From NCBI GenBank assembly GCA_029582265.1, contig CM055819.1, positions 9,484,135 to 9,548,134 of the forward strand: a DNA stretch of 64,000 bases, given 5' to 3'. This DNA comes from Zoroaster sp. YZ-2022. Taxonomy: Eukaryota; Echinodermata; Asteroidea; Forcipulatida; Zoroasteridae. Numbering within the stretch: position 1 is the first letter of the stretch; each line of letters starts with the position of its first letter. Under the pieces are notes generated by a model, which saw nothing but the letters and a program-made list of their open reading frames with translations, had not been told where the DNA came from and did not search any database. This document shows positions 1 through 12,057 of this stretch, piece by piece. The translations under genes were made by a program, and so were the position numbers.

Positions 1-687
1 CATGAAAACAAAATGGCTTCCCTATAGATCCGGCCCCATCACATCAACACTAAAAACGATCAATCCGCCGATGAGGGTTTAATGCGGTTTGCACCGGTTT
101 GCTGCGAGCAGCGTCAGCACGGTCACAGGTCGTAACCCCAAGATACATGACATGAAGTGCGCTGCCAGCGTTGGCTTCCGTGAATCTGCCTAACGGGCCC
201 TACATGTAATTGTTAGAGAAAACATGACTAGCCCTATAGGACACTATCTACAGTGCAATTTCAAAGTACACTTCCGATAGGGTCCTGACCGAGAGTACTT
301 TTCTATCATATACATTGTAATGTTTGCAGCGAATTATCACCTTTCTTTTTGCCTGTTTTCCGGGGTATGGTTTAAAAAAATGGAGACACTATAACTTAAC
401 TGCCTCTCGAAATGATTTTTGATGAAAAATGTCTATAAAAAGAGTGTTTCCCTGACATTTCTCGGAGCAATGGCCAATCTGTGTACAAACTTTTCATGCT
501 GAATAATGTGCATGAGCAAAAACCTTGGTCAGAACTTCGATTGCGCTGCAGAACAAGTCTCTTTAAATCGCTCGCACTGTAAGTAAAGCCCCGTCGCCCT
601 TGTGCAATCGGTGTTCTGACCCCAATGTCATTGCTCAATGTAAAACATGTACTTAACGTTCTCATTGAACCCATTGCACTTTTTCAG
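1..687. other. H3.3 upstream region / 5'UTR intron, no coding gene seen
   Basis: No convincing coding frame is seen here. The right end reads as an intron: a pyrimidine-rich tract runs into an AG at 686-687, ten bases before the histone start codon. H3.3 genes commonly have a 5'UTR intron, so the noncoding first exon and promoter lie either in the left part of this stretch or off the window. I could not place them. Confidence 0.4.
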
Positions 688-697
688 GTGAGAAATC
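688..697 (+). promoter_or_regulatory. H3-3: Start of H3.3 coding exon: 5'UTR leader after acceptor
   Basis: The acceptor TTTTTCAG ends at 687 and is followed by a ten-base leader and then ATGGCT. The start context is good: A at -3 (ATC ATG) and G at +4. Confidence 0.6.
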
Positions 698-1587
<890 letters not shown>

Positions 1588-2570
1588 AGAGCTTGATAAA
1601 TGTTGAATGAAAGACTGCTAAATTGAGTGGTTGTTTAAATATCACTGGCACCAGACATCTTTAAGAGCAGTATGTAAATAGTGTCCTCCCACATGTATTT
1701 CAAAATCTTGGTACTATTTTCTGGGAAACATTTTTACTATAAATATCCCATTTTAATATTAAATCAGTAATATTTCCATCAAAAATTGCTGATATTTCTC
1801 CTCCACTTTCTACATCCAGCAGTAACCCATATATTTTTTAACTATGTCGGTTTTTATTTTCTATAAATGTATTTATGTTTGAGGGCAATTTTTATGTGTT
1901 AATCAAAACATGCATCAACATTGCGTACAAGAATCTTGATTATTTATGATTTTAATTGTTCATACTTTGGACATTGACTCGCCCTACAAAGAAGCTATAC
2001 ACGTAATGATCAAAACTTCAATTGTTTGTTTACAGAGTTCGTGTACATGTTGGTCCAGTTCTTCACTAGATTGTCAAAATCTTCATTCACCTGGTAGCTG
2101 GATCTGTGTCGACTGTACTAGTAGAAATTGCCAGTTTTGATGTTGACACTTTAAATAAACTAGATTTTTATAGTGAACATGGCCTTGTACATTTTTAAAT
2201 GAAAAAGCTGTCCCAGGGCATGTTTCCTTGAGCAAGTCGACTTAATAATAGTGTTATCGTAGACATTGGCAGGCCTGATACTATCTATTGGTAGGGGCAA
2301 GGCAATTTAAGCTAGGTTAAGGGCACCTCTGAGGAAAATGTAAATTTCTATTAGAACACTTCAAGGGGCACCAAGGCAGTTGCCTCCGTGTAATATCAGG
2401 CCTGCATTGGATGTAAAGCTGACGACTGAAATCAAAGTTATTCGTGTTCAATGTACTGTCTGAAGTGTTCTATTTTGTAAATAGGTGTAATAGTATTGTA
2501 TTTCATGTTTTTTCACAAGATGGAAGGCAATATTTTTGAAGCCCACTTGAGAATAAACTGACTAACAATC
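1588..2570 (+). other. H3-3: H3.3 3'UTR with two poly(A) signals
   Basis: AT-rich noncoding sequence after the stop codon. AATAAA hexamers occur at 2154-2159 and 2552-2557, either of which could end the transcript. No other gene is seen. Confidence 0.55.
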
Positions 2571-3239
2571 AAGATGAGTTTCAAGTTATTTCAATAATTG
2601 ATTTACTTTAAAAGTTAAATCGGAGTTTACCACCTAGGCAGCACTTTCTGATAAAGTACATTTGAAAAATGATTTTGGATCTACAAATGAAAATGTTTCA
2701 AACACCTTTGACAACAGTGTTCATGTACAGTACCTTAAAACCTGACTACATGGAATCCATGTACTGTGCATGAACATTTTTTTCCCCAACACACCTGGAG
2801 GTGACGGCAAGTGTCCAAAATAAGTTGTCCCAAGAATGATAAATACGTACATGTATCAATTTACGATGCATTCATTTCTGTACATATGGTGAATTTAACA
2901 TGAAAAGGAAGGTCCCCCAGCTCAAGATTTGAACTCATTTTATGTACATGGATTAGGTTCCAAGGAAGATCACGCATAAATTCTTGGTTGTTCCCTTATT
3001 TTATTCACTTGATAAGCAACACCACAAATTGACCCAAGTGAACAGGTTATTTAATAAGCCACATGGAAAAATGTTTTATTTGGGTTATCGAATCTTGGTC
3101 CAATCATCATGGAAGATCCCAATATGTTGGAATACATGTATTGGGATAAATTGTCTGTATACACGTACAATATTTATTTGGTTAGCTTTAATGTAACATT
3201 ACTGAATATTGGAGGTTTTGTATCGGCCCAAAATCTATC
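2571..3239. other. Intergenic, nothing recognised
   Basis: AT-rich sequence with scattered ACATGTA-type words; no gene, RNA or clear repeat was found. Confidence 0.4.
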
Positions 3240-3705
3240 ACAATGTGGTACTTGGATTGCTTTACACATGGTCATCAGGCCAATCGATATCATTGCTACC
3301 GAACACATCTTTACCCTTATGGGTTTCCATTTTTACTTCTGGGTGGAGAGAAACTACTATGGCAAAGTGTCTTGCTTAACCCTAACCCCCTAGGCTCATT
3401 TTCTAGAAACCTTCCAAAATCAACCGGTGTATTTTGTGTGGTGCCCACTGCCTAAATCCTACAAAATCAACCGGTGTTCTATTTTGCATGGTGCCTGGCT
3501 TCGCAGGTGGCATAGTACCACAGTGATAATCAACCTCGAAAAATTTTCTAACCTGCCAAAATCAACCAAAACCTCCGGTTGATTTTGGTTGAATTTGGAA
3601 GGTTAGGGTTAAAGGACACAAGTGACACCCATGTTCTGACAACTCGGCTGTCGGAACGCGAGTCGATGCTCTAAATCACTTGCCCATGGCATGCCACGTT
3701 ATCCA
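3240..3705 (-). repeat. tRNA-derived SINE remnant, split by a TTAA element
   Basis: The flanks read like the SINE body at 62112-62428 (a GGGTGGAGAG block, CAAAGTGTCTTGC and GGACACAAGTGAC). They are interrupted at TTAA by the element at 3380-3608. The right end corresponds to the tRNA-like head and is badly decayed. Confidence 0.6.
3380..3608. mobile_element. TTAA-flanked MITE (piggyBac-like ends), CCCTAAC termini
   Basis: The element begins CCCTAACC and ends GGTTAGGG, and is bracketed by TTAA at 3376-3379 and 3609-3612. It sits inside a SINE at the sequence CTTGC-TTAA-GGACAC. The related SINE at 12340-12576 shows the uninterrupted form of that site. TTAA duplication is the hallmark of piggyBac-type transposition; no transposase is encoded. 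Confidence 0.75.
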
Positions 3706-4268
3706 TATTATTTGCTTAACCTAGGTGGGGTTAAATTAATTCTGTGAAAATGTGATATTGTATGAAATGTCCAAACTTTCGGGTCTATATGATTGGTAAA
3801 TTACCAAACCAGGTCAAATTTTAATTTAAAAGTTGAGGATGGTACATGTATCATCTTCACTAGAAATGTCTGGAGTGCTTTAATTTTCAAGAAAAGTTAA
3901 ATACATGTAATTACTTATTCTTTCCTAAATTGCAGCAGCACAACAGAATGAATCCAACAAATCTTAATTTTTTCTTATGAATTGGTGAATGATTATGTAA
4001 TAAACTTAAATTTTGTTGCTTACTGTATTACAGTCGACTCAATACGAGGTCCGCTGGACGGACACGAATTTCTCGTGTTAGCCGGAACCTCGTAATCGTT
4101 GGGCAATATTTTCTTACAAAACCATACAAACGCACGCACGTGTACCGTGCAGTACATGTAAAGGGAAATGTATGCTAAACGTATAGGCCAAAAAATATAC
4201 ACTGTAAAGATTGACACTTTATTGAAGATGTTTAGACGTATTTTACTTCATTAAAATTGTTGTTGTCA
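3706..4268. other. Intergenic, nothing recognised
   Basis: AT-rich sequence with no gene or clear repeat family identified. Confidence 0.35.
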
Positions 4269-6480
4269 CAGTGTTCTAGCCAGGCATACAATAGCGTGTC
4301 GGGCCGATACGCTATAATTTATTCCATGGAGAAAAAAAAAACGCCCCAAAATTTCCTTTGTTCAGTTCGAGAACTAATTGTGAACAACAATAATTTGTTG
4401 CCACTGAGGGATTTATTTCATCTTGTAGGAAGCTTTATTGATACATTGTAATTGGCCGGCAACTTTGTTTCTTTTCAAGAGAATGTGTTTGATGCGCCGC
4501 ATTTGCAACTATGCGGCCGCCCGCGATCTATTTATGGCATTCAACCCTAAACACATTGACACTGGTTCCGCTACCACACTGCTTAGATGAGCGGGGTACC
4601 CACGTGCCAGGCAAACGCCGCAAAAGTGAAGTCTATAAAAAGTGTCTGTCGTGAGTTACTATAAATGATCATGCTATGACATTTTTTCTCAAATAATTAT
4701 TTCTGAAACAAAATCTACTGTCAGAAATTTGTTTTGAGTGAAAGTTAAAAAAACAAAAAAAAACCGGCAAACGGTAGTTGTTGAACATCTTATGTCCGCC
4801 AGGCGCCGGCTGATGTTCGACCCATGGAAACAGTTGTCTTCACGGCATCAAAACATTTGTAAATCTCATTCCAATATCATTTCCCTGCCACCATTTTGTC
4901 ACCAAGCTGATATATTTTTGTTTTGTAAATTAAGAATTAATAAATTAAGAAAAATTATTTAAAAAAAAAAAAATCGGAAATGCACGGCTATTCCCGGTCC
5001 CCAGGATACGTTCTGTAGGCGGGCGTAATGCACCCTGCAAACAGGCCTCCATTTACTTTTAAATCAGGAGTAATGGTAAACGCTTTCTAAAACTGTTTTT
5101 CTTCTTAATTTACATACCCGACCAATATTTATTTAATGCCGAAAGCATTATTTATGAGCTGAGATTCTCCGCCACAGGTATAATCCACAGAATTTAATTC
5201 CACAAAACAAAACATGTCAGATTTCTGAAACTTTTCCGAGGTAAAAAAAAAATCACCAGTAGTTTGCTCTCAGTCGAATAAATAGATGTCACCATTCTGC
5301 TCCAACCAGTCATAATTTTTTTTTAAGTAGGTCTAGATTTATTGCTTTAAATTTTAGGCTTTGAAACAACTGATTAAAAGACGCATTTCTGCCGACAGTC
5401 GGATCGCTCGCTGGCGCTACTTAGCCTTGGGAGAATGTATACTGGTATCCTGTATCCTGGGATGTTGTTTCATACATGTATAGTTATATAGCTTGGAAAC
5501 CAGCTAAGAATCAGGTCCCAGAGGTTGATGTCACCTGGTCTAGAAGTGTAAAACCACAACTTGTCAGTCATTGTCAAGTGAACAATAGCCCCAACTCTTG
5601 TCTTGGCTCTAATCCCAAATTGATACATTCAACATTCCAAAGTCGGCAGACAGTTCTTTGATGTGAACTTGTGACCCAGAAATTGTGTCTTTTTGGTTGC
5701 CGTTGTCTTGTTTCTTTTTCTTTTAAAATATTTTGAACAGACTGGAGCCAGGATAATTCTAAGGGGTCTTTACAGCTGGCCTATGTTTTTTAAAAACTTC
5801 GCTGAGTTTTTTTTTATTTACTCAATAACTGTGGACTTAGAATATAGAGCTCTTACCTGCTGTCTAATAAAATACTTTATGAAACTATTTGGGTGAAGTT
5901 TGCACAGCAGGGTTTTGTTTGTAAGAACCATTTTATTTATAGTTTTGTCAAGTTTAATTTAAAGTAGGCATAAGTCAAGGCATACATTGTAATGTATTGT
6001 ATGGAATTTTTTTTGATCATATCTGGCTTTGAATTATTGATAAAAACGATTAACTTTAGTCACACGTTTAAAGCTACAATTACTAACAACAATCCAATGT
6101 AAAGTGCATAAAACAATAATTAAAACAATAACAGGAGTCCTGTAGGCCCTACTCCATATTAAATTTAAAAATGGGTTTGATATTAGTTGAGAAAAATGTG
6201 ACAGAATTACATGTGCACATGTAAACATGTTAAAACCTTCCAATTGAAAAGCAAGAAATATTTTTATGTCTAAAAATATATGGTTTTGTGTGACATTATA
6301 TTATGCAATATGCCCCAAAATAGCCTCAGATTGCACCAGAGAGCATCTACAACCTAAAAGTTTCCCAAGAATCCCAGGGCCCTTAAGCGGGCCCTGGACC
6401 CACGTCGTTGTGGCTTCGCGCTACGCGCTCGCAGATTCGTGTCGTACAAATGCCCCTACGCTATAATTTCATCCTGGCTA
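4269..6480 (+). mobile_element. 2.2-kb nonautonomous DNA element, copy A
   Basis: Starts CAGTGTTCTAGCCAGG and ends with the partly matching inverted CATCCTGGCTA. The same sequence recurs in reverse orientation at 37733-40808, where it has acquired two further insertions. Short open frames inside resemble no known transposase. The termini look like a DNA transposon, but the right end lacks the last bases of the inverted repeat, so the superfamily is not assigned. Confidence 0.6.
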
Positions 6481-6747
6481 CTTGTTGATGGGAGATAAAT
6501 AAATGACTACTGCAGACCAGAAACTCACAAACTGATCTGTCAAACCTGCCGTTGATCCACGTAAGTACATAGCATTAACGCTGCACAAATTGTGTAGTGC
6601 GTCATTGTTGGTGTCCGCATTCACAATGCAACAATGTCATTTACAAAACGGGAAACCAGTTAGTTTTTCATTGATTCGCTATAGAAATGATGTTTGTTTC
6701 ACAAACTAGTAATTGCCACTTTCTATTTTTTCCTCCATGCTTTAACA
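6481..6747. other. Intergenic, nothing recognised
   Basis: Short unassigned stretch between two mobile elements. Confidence 0.3.
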
Positions 6748-7046
6748 GGACAATATCGTCATGATTAGAGCAGACTTTCAACAAGGCATGGAACCAGTGT
6801 CCAAGTTTAAGATGAACACAGTGACTGAAAATTACTGGCTCATATGCAACAGTAATATGACCTTTTCACGTGGGGTGTCAGTGGCGTAGCCAGGATTTTC
6901 AGAGTATGTGGGCAAACATTTTTGAGGGGGTAAATTTACTGACACAAAGCTGACAGAATGCCCCAACCCCCCTTTGGCTACGCCATTGTGGGGTATTATT
7001 TTCAGTCACCGATTCCATACCCTGTTGATCGTGATGATATTGTCCC
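6748..7046. mobile_element. GGACAATAT-family MITE, with a nested hAT-like MITE
   Basis: Inverted termini resemble GGGACAATATTGTC, followed by a shared subterminal block (AGCAGACTTTCAACA...GGCATGGAA). Related copies lie at 9640-9967, 51060-51202, 53438-53563, 60761-60977 and 62717-62973. This copy is interrupted at 6879-6988. Confidence 0.65.
6879..6988. mobile_element. 110-bp hAT-like MITE (CAGTGGCGTAGCC ends)
   Basis: Inverted termini are CAGTGGCGTAGCC and GGCTACGCCATTG. The flanking 8-mers TGGGGTGT (6871-6878) and TGGGGTAT (6989-6996) match at 7 of 8. The uninterrupted target, ATGTGGGGTATTATTT, is present in the sibling host copies at 51060-51202 and 53438-53563. Confidence 0.8.
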
Positions 7047-7463
7047 TTTAAAGGTATGGTAATGTTGGCAAAACTGCTTTTAAAAGTATTTTTTCTTTCT
7101 TTGAATCAAGATAAAAATTAAACAACCAACCTGTGGAAGTTTCACACATTTGGGATTAAATTTGAAACATCCACTTCAAATTTTCACAACACTAGTCAAT
7201 AGAGGGCAGTATTCACTCCCATACTGGAGAATACAGAATAAAAACTTAAAAGTGGGCAACAACTTCACTTTTCTAAATAAAAAAAATTCTGAACCTCGGA
7301 ATAGTTTTAGAGGTTGATACGTGTACTACCATCAGCTTTAAACCAAGTATATTTTACATTATAATTCAACATTTTGGAATTACCACTTCACTATACATTC
7401 TCTTTAATCAAATTACAATGTAAGTATATAAGTACATAAAAACAATTTCAATGAAATATGCAG
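7047..7463 (-). other. Probable 3'UTR / downstream flank of the UQCC4-like gene
   Basis: No coding frame. On the - strand an ATTAAA-type signal (TTTAAT on +, 7403-7408) lies about 60 bases beyond the stop codon and could serve polyadenylation. Confidence 0.35.
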
Positions 7464-7872
7464 TTACTCCTTGGATAAACTGTCAATATCTTCATCATTT
7501 AATGAAACATCGTATGTGACAGCAACTTCAAGACTTTCAGCAGGGGCCTTGAAGAGATGTGGCAAGCGTTCATGTAAATGCTTCTCCAACTCTCGATCAA
7601 TATCTGTCTCCTCTCGTAAAAATGCCCAGGCTAAGAAAATAGTCAGCGTTATACTCAGGGGTGCAACTTTGTACCATGGACGCTTTTTGTGCCTACCAAA
7701 GCTGTTGTATACTGACCAGTTGCGTGCCTTGCTGGAGGTATATGGGATAGGTGCATCCTCATTATTGACCTCACCTGTTGAGGTTTTAGTACTAGTAGAT
7801 GACTGTGAGGTACATCTGTGTTGATGACTGCATGGATGGTGTACAGGTTGTGTGCAAGATACTGCCGTGTAC
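7464..7872 (-). CDS. UQCC4: UQCC4 / CCSMST1-family mitochondrial protein, last exon
   Basis: Likely the mitochondrial inner-membrane assembly factor of respiratory complex III formerly called CCSMST1/C16orf91. The frame ends in TAA at 7464-7466. Family marks are a PIPYTSSKA motif, then a W...G..KKRPW(Y)KV block, directly followed by one hydrophobic segment (VAPLSITLTIFLAWAFL) and the charged run REETDIDRELEK. The tail is acidic. The - strand sequence TTGGTAACAG ending at 7873 is a plausible acceptor, so the N-terminal presequence should lie in an upstream exon at higher coordinates. A possible short first exon is 8125-8100 (ATG...ATAAG|GTACCC): its phase fits and would give a basic N-terminus, but the donor is poor. 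The gene converges on H3.3 and diverges from TOP3A. Family assignment rests on recalled motifs. Confidence 0.72.
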
Positions 7873-8670
7873 CTGTTACCAAGGTTAATGAATAAGGTCA
7901 ATGGATAAGTTAGTTACAAACTGCTTCCCAATCAAAAAGACTTATAATGTAATAGTGGAAAATAGTAGCCAAATGTTTTGACTCGAGCAGGCAGTATCAT
8001 TTGGAAATAGACATCCCATTTTGATATGTTTAATTTACAAAACAGGATGTCCAAATACATGTATTGAACTTGCAACACTTCATGTGTAAAACTGGGTACC
8101 TTATAAAGTTATATAAACATGACATCTGAAACAAGCAGACATTGTTGGCTAACATAATACTAGCAGGAACTTTTGAGTCAAATGGTTTTATTTTTCAGCC
8201 AAATTGGTCACCCCGGACACAAAACAGCTTAATCTTACGCCCCCAAAAAATGTCTCTAGTTTCTGGTCTCCGCGCGCATCCCCTCAGACCTGCGCATCGG
8301 TATTTTTAGTTTTCTTTTTTGTTTTTGCTATGAAACAACGTCCAATTGCAGCAAAAATTGCTGGATCGATTGGAATTCTGCCGTGCTGTTTTTTAAACAC
8401 CTTTTTTCACGTGTGGGGTATGAACATTTTTGTGACGTCTCTCCCTTTTTGTGAGGCCTCTCTTAGCCACCATACATTGTGTATAGGAAATCTGGTCTGT
8501 TCCAATAACCGCATGTATCACATATTTCACTGGGGGATTGGCACTCCAGACATTATTGATGGGTTGCCTTTGATTACTCTTCAAGATTCAACATTTTACA
8601 TGAGAAACAAACTGCAACACCAAATATCTCATTTATAATTAGTAACTGACTAGTTGAAGGGACAAGGTTT
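7873..8670. other. UQCC4 upstream region, first exon not resolved
   Basis: Contains a CpG-richer patch (about 8262-8300, GCGCGC and TGCGCATCGG) that could mark a promoter on the - strand. A 144-codon open frame on + here looks like chance: its composition is uneven and it matches no family I know. Confidence 0.3.
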
Positions 8671-9011
8671 CCAGTCATTATGCCCCATCGCCATTACACC
8701 CCATTGCAAAAATGCCCCATCGCCATTACACCCCATTGCAAAAATGCCCCATCACCATTACGCCTCACTATAGGATTTCCCCGTTAACAAACAAAAACAT
8801 GCACTGACATCAGTGTTACATCGTGAATAATTCATTACAAAAGTATTTATTAATTTAAGTATTACTCATTAATTTAAAATATTCATGCAAAAAATGTTTT
8901 CAAAGTCTGGGCTTTTATGATCAAACATAAAAATCAAACTTCCAAGAGAAAAACAAGCTTCCATCACAAAGGTATATTTTTGAGAAAACACTACATGTAT
9001 TCACCATCATT

Positions 9012-9168
9012 AGTCTGAATGCTTCTTCCATTCACAGTCTCCTATTTTCAGAATAATTATGTAATTTGTCGTTGTGAGCATCAGAAAATGGCTCCTACCC
9101 CTCACAGCGACAAATTACATAATTATTCTAAAAATAGGAGACTGTGAACGGAAGAAGCATTCGGACTA
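9012..9168. repeat. Inverted repeat, 67-bp arms, 22-bp loop
   Basis: Arms 9012-9078 and 9101-9168 are reverse complements with a handful of mismatches (TAGTCtGAATGCTTCTTCC against its inverse). Probably a small foldback element nested in the larger one. Confidence 0.75.
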
Positions 9169-9400
9169 CATCATCATCATCATCCTTTGGCTGCAGAGCA
9201 GGTGACCACAATCTTCCTCCATGCACTGTGATCTCTGGCAAGTGCGTCCTCAATCTGGTCCTCCTGTAGCATGCCCTCCCCATCCCCCAGCAAATGGGAG
9301 GCAGACCAAGGATATGCCCAAGGAACCTCAACTGACGAGACCTCACGCAATGAATTAGAGGGTCGGAGCCAGCCATGGCATATACTTGTATTTGGGACAT
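9169..9400 (-). pseudogene. Non-LTR retrotransposon RT C-terminal remnant
   Basis: On the - strand the frame reads RSRQLRFLGHILGLP, the motif found near the C-terminus of many non-LTR reverse transcriptases, and then runs into low-complexity sequence. Only this tail is present; no RT catalytic motif is seen. Confidence 0.55.
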
Positions 9401-9639
9401 GATCTATGCGCTCGAAACAATAAAAGCTAACATAATAGAGAGGTTACACATAAAATTATTTTTTATGGCATTGTGTGAGCCTGACAAATATTTAAAACAA
9501 ATTAAATTGTGATGGGACGTAACAGCGATGGGGCATAATGGCAATAGGGCATAATGGCATAACAGCAATGGGGTATAATGTCGATGGGGCGTTATGGTGA
9601 TGGGGTGTCATGGCGATAGGGCATAACGACTGGATACCT

Positions 9640-9967
9640 GGGACAATATAGTCCCGTCAGAGCAGACTTTTGGCAGGGCATGGAATCTGTACACTTTTTT
9701 TTTTTAGAGTGATTGAAAATACCCCACAAGCACACACTGGCCTAGATAACAGAGCACGATAAGATCATTATTATTGTGGCTGCTGTATAATGTTAAATAT
9801 CATTATTAATATTATTATGTAACAGCCATGGTTTTAATGATATCATGCCCTGTCTAGTGTAGGCCATGTGCGCGCTCATGGGGGCATTTAATCACTGATC
9901 AAATTCACTGGACACCGATGCACTACCATTACCAAAAGTCTGCTTTGAGTGTGACAATATTGTCCCT
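9640..9967. mobile_element. GGACAATAT-family MITE
   Basis: Starts GGGACAATATAGTCCCG and ends GACAATATTGTCCC. The interior block GGCCTAGATAACAG is shared with the copy at 62717-62973. Confidence 0.65.
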
Positions 9968-11704
9968 TTTATTTAGTCTTTATTATATATTTATAATATT
10001 AGGTGCTTCAAACTAACGTTAGGTAAACGGGGGAAACATGACAAAACTAACGTTTTACGTTACCATTCCAAAAACTAACTTTTGCCAGTTTTGGTGTCAA
10101 AATATTTAACGTTAGTTTTTTATTTATTTACCTATGATTTCGCCAATATCTTGATTGAACGATGAGTCTCAAAGCACGATTCCCGCTTAGCGAATTCATG
10201 ACAAAAATAACTAGGATGGCACGAAATAATTATTACAGACACAATCAATGGCAGGAATCAGGATCGACTCGACAGTATACGAATTCACGTGTTATAAGCA
10301 TGCACAACGCGAATGTAATTTGTAAAGCCCATTTGGCAATATCGGTATTTTTGTTTATTTGTGACGTACAGTTTGTGTGCGTACGTATACGCGGCTTAAT
10401 TTTTCAACTTGTGCAAGTCGCCGCTAGACCCATAGTATTGGCTGTTATTGTGTGACTTCCAACGTGTGAACGTTTCGGCTCCGTCATTGCACTATAGTGA
10501 AATACATTCAGAATTTGTTGTAGTATTAATTCTAATGTGGAATTAAGGAATTGGAACTAAATTTTAACTGGAAATTATTCCTCTTTTTTAAACTGGAATT
10601 GGAAAGCTCCGCAGAAGGCCCACCATTTTTTTAAATTACGTGGCAATAGGCATCCTATACTTGACTTCATTTATTAACCACTCATGCTGAAAATCATATT
10701 GCATTAATTGAAGTCTTGCGGCGGGATAATGAACAAATGATTAAAATGTTTGCCCTTCAGCTACGGTACTGCATTTACACTCAGTGTTTTTCGAGAAAAG
10801 GGTCTGTATGCAATTGTATGTAAATACTTTACCAAATATATCCATGCTTCTGGACAGTTAACCAAAATGTTTAATCTATTTTTGATAAGTGAAGATTGAA
10901 GCTACTTTAATTGTATTTCAATGTTAATACTTATTCTTAACACATATGATGCTATTGTACGATCACGTAGTGAACAAGAGTGAGCAGCCCGGCGGCGCAC
11001 ACATGCACAAAAGATCATCAAAACCTCAACTTAAAAAGCAAAACTACCTCAAGAAACCGACACACACTGATCTTATGAAAAGATAAATTCAGTCAACCGT
11101 GCTTTTTCGCACAAACCAATGTTGGATATGCAGTGATTTTGGTGATGGGCTCATGAAAAATCAATGATTCAATATGCTCACCAGATTTCCTTGTACCAAA
11201 AAGTAAACAAAACACCAAAAATTGACAATTATTAGGTAAAAAGTGATGTCAGCATAGATATCGAGTTATAAGTTGCGCATAAAGTTTTCAAATGTTTTTA
11301 TCTAGTATTTATTCAGAGTGTCTGTCTTTCCAGAGAGAATAAAACAATCGAGACTAGGCAAAATTCTTAATTGGTCATCATCATCTTGACTCAAGAATTC
11401 CATTGATCAATAAATGCAAATGGCAGCACCCGATCTATATGATTTTCTGCCAGGCTCTCGTCATCGGGTAAGCTCGGTGGAGAGGTTATAAGACGTAAGC
11501 AGTGCATGGTAAGCAGGAAGTTTTTTACTGCAGATGCTCGAAAGTATTGAGTATATACATGTAGTACTCCATAGATAATTTGGTGAAGGGCACCGATCAA
11601 TTGTTAAAATTATAGTGTACACAAATGAAAACCAACATAGGCCCATAATAGAACAACTAATAAAAAGTGTACATAGTGCAACTCTATTTTCACAATATAC
11701 TCGT
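9968..11704. other. Intergenic, no gene supported
   Basis: Several short open frames on both strands lack homology or splice support. The frames at 11391-11646 on - were considered for the UQCC4 first exon but show no good donor. Confidence 0.35.
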
Positions 11705-11763
11705 TATTTAATAATGTTCTATGTTAAACAGCGCCCTCAAAGTTATGCTTGTTTTATTTCGTG

Positions 11764-11774
11764 AAAATGGCGGC
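11764..11774 (+). promoter_or_regulatory. YY1-type motif AAAATGGCGGC upstream of TOP3A
   Basis: AAAATGGCGGC matches the YY1 consensus, which is common just downstream of metazoan transcription starts. If transcription begins before it, the enclosed ATG opens a nine-codon uORF (11767-11796). The TOP3A start site is not otherwise marked. Confidence 0.4.
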
Positions 11775-11898
11775 TTACTTGAGTGGCGTATCGTGAACAT
11801 TTTTTGAAGAATGTTAATATCTGAAAATGTGAATATTACATTATCTTTTGAGTTTGATCAAAGGGAACTTCCGTTTTTCAGATGTATTTTAAAGTTTA

Positions 11899-12057
11899 AT
11901 GTTATTTTCTAGCCAAGTCAGAAGTTTACTTTGGCATGGTGGTCTTGTTGGAGTTGGAAAGTTAAGTAACGTTAAAGTTTCACTTTCATTCAGTCTAAAA
12001 TTAAAAACGTTACTGTGTCATGAGAGTCAGACTCGGTGTTGGAATACACGACACATT
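11899..12057 (+). CDS. TOP3A: TOP3A N-terminal extension, probable mitochondrial presequence
   Basis: Fifty-three codons open in frame with the nuclear-type start. Residues are rich in Ser, Leu, Lys and Arg (seven Lys/Arg against one Glu), which suits a matrix-targeting peptide. The ATG at 11899 has a weak context (T at -3, T at +4), while the downstream ATG at 12058 has A at -3 and G at +4. Leaky scanning could thus give mitochondrial and nuclear forms from one mRNA, as described for vertebrate TOP3A. Confidence 0.65.

Larger units (their letters stand above)
8671..9633. mobile_element. 1-kb TIR element with subterminal tandem repeats
   Basis: Ends are CCAGTCATTATGCCCCATCG and the inverse of GGCATAACGACTGG-type sequence (20 of 22 matching over the outer TIR). 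Just inside each end lie tandem copies of a roughly 32-bp unit (ATGCCCCATCGCCATTACAC), inverted between the two sides (8678-8770 and 9510-9625). Within it are a hairpin (9012-9168) and a retrotransposon remnant (9169-9400). No transposase was recognised and no target duplication is evident. Confidence 0.6.

Noticed and set aside
8204..8638. 144-codon frame on +
   Set aside because: No domain, no splice support and atypical composition; treated as chance.
11391..11646. Possible first exon of the UQCC4-like gene on -
   Set aside because: No convincing donor or matching phase; residues do not look like a presequence joined to the known exon.
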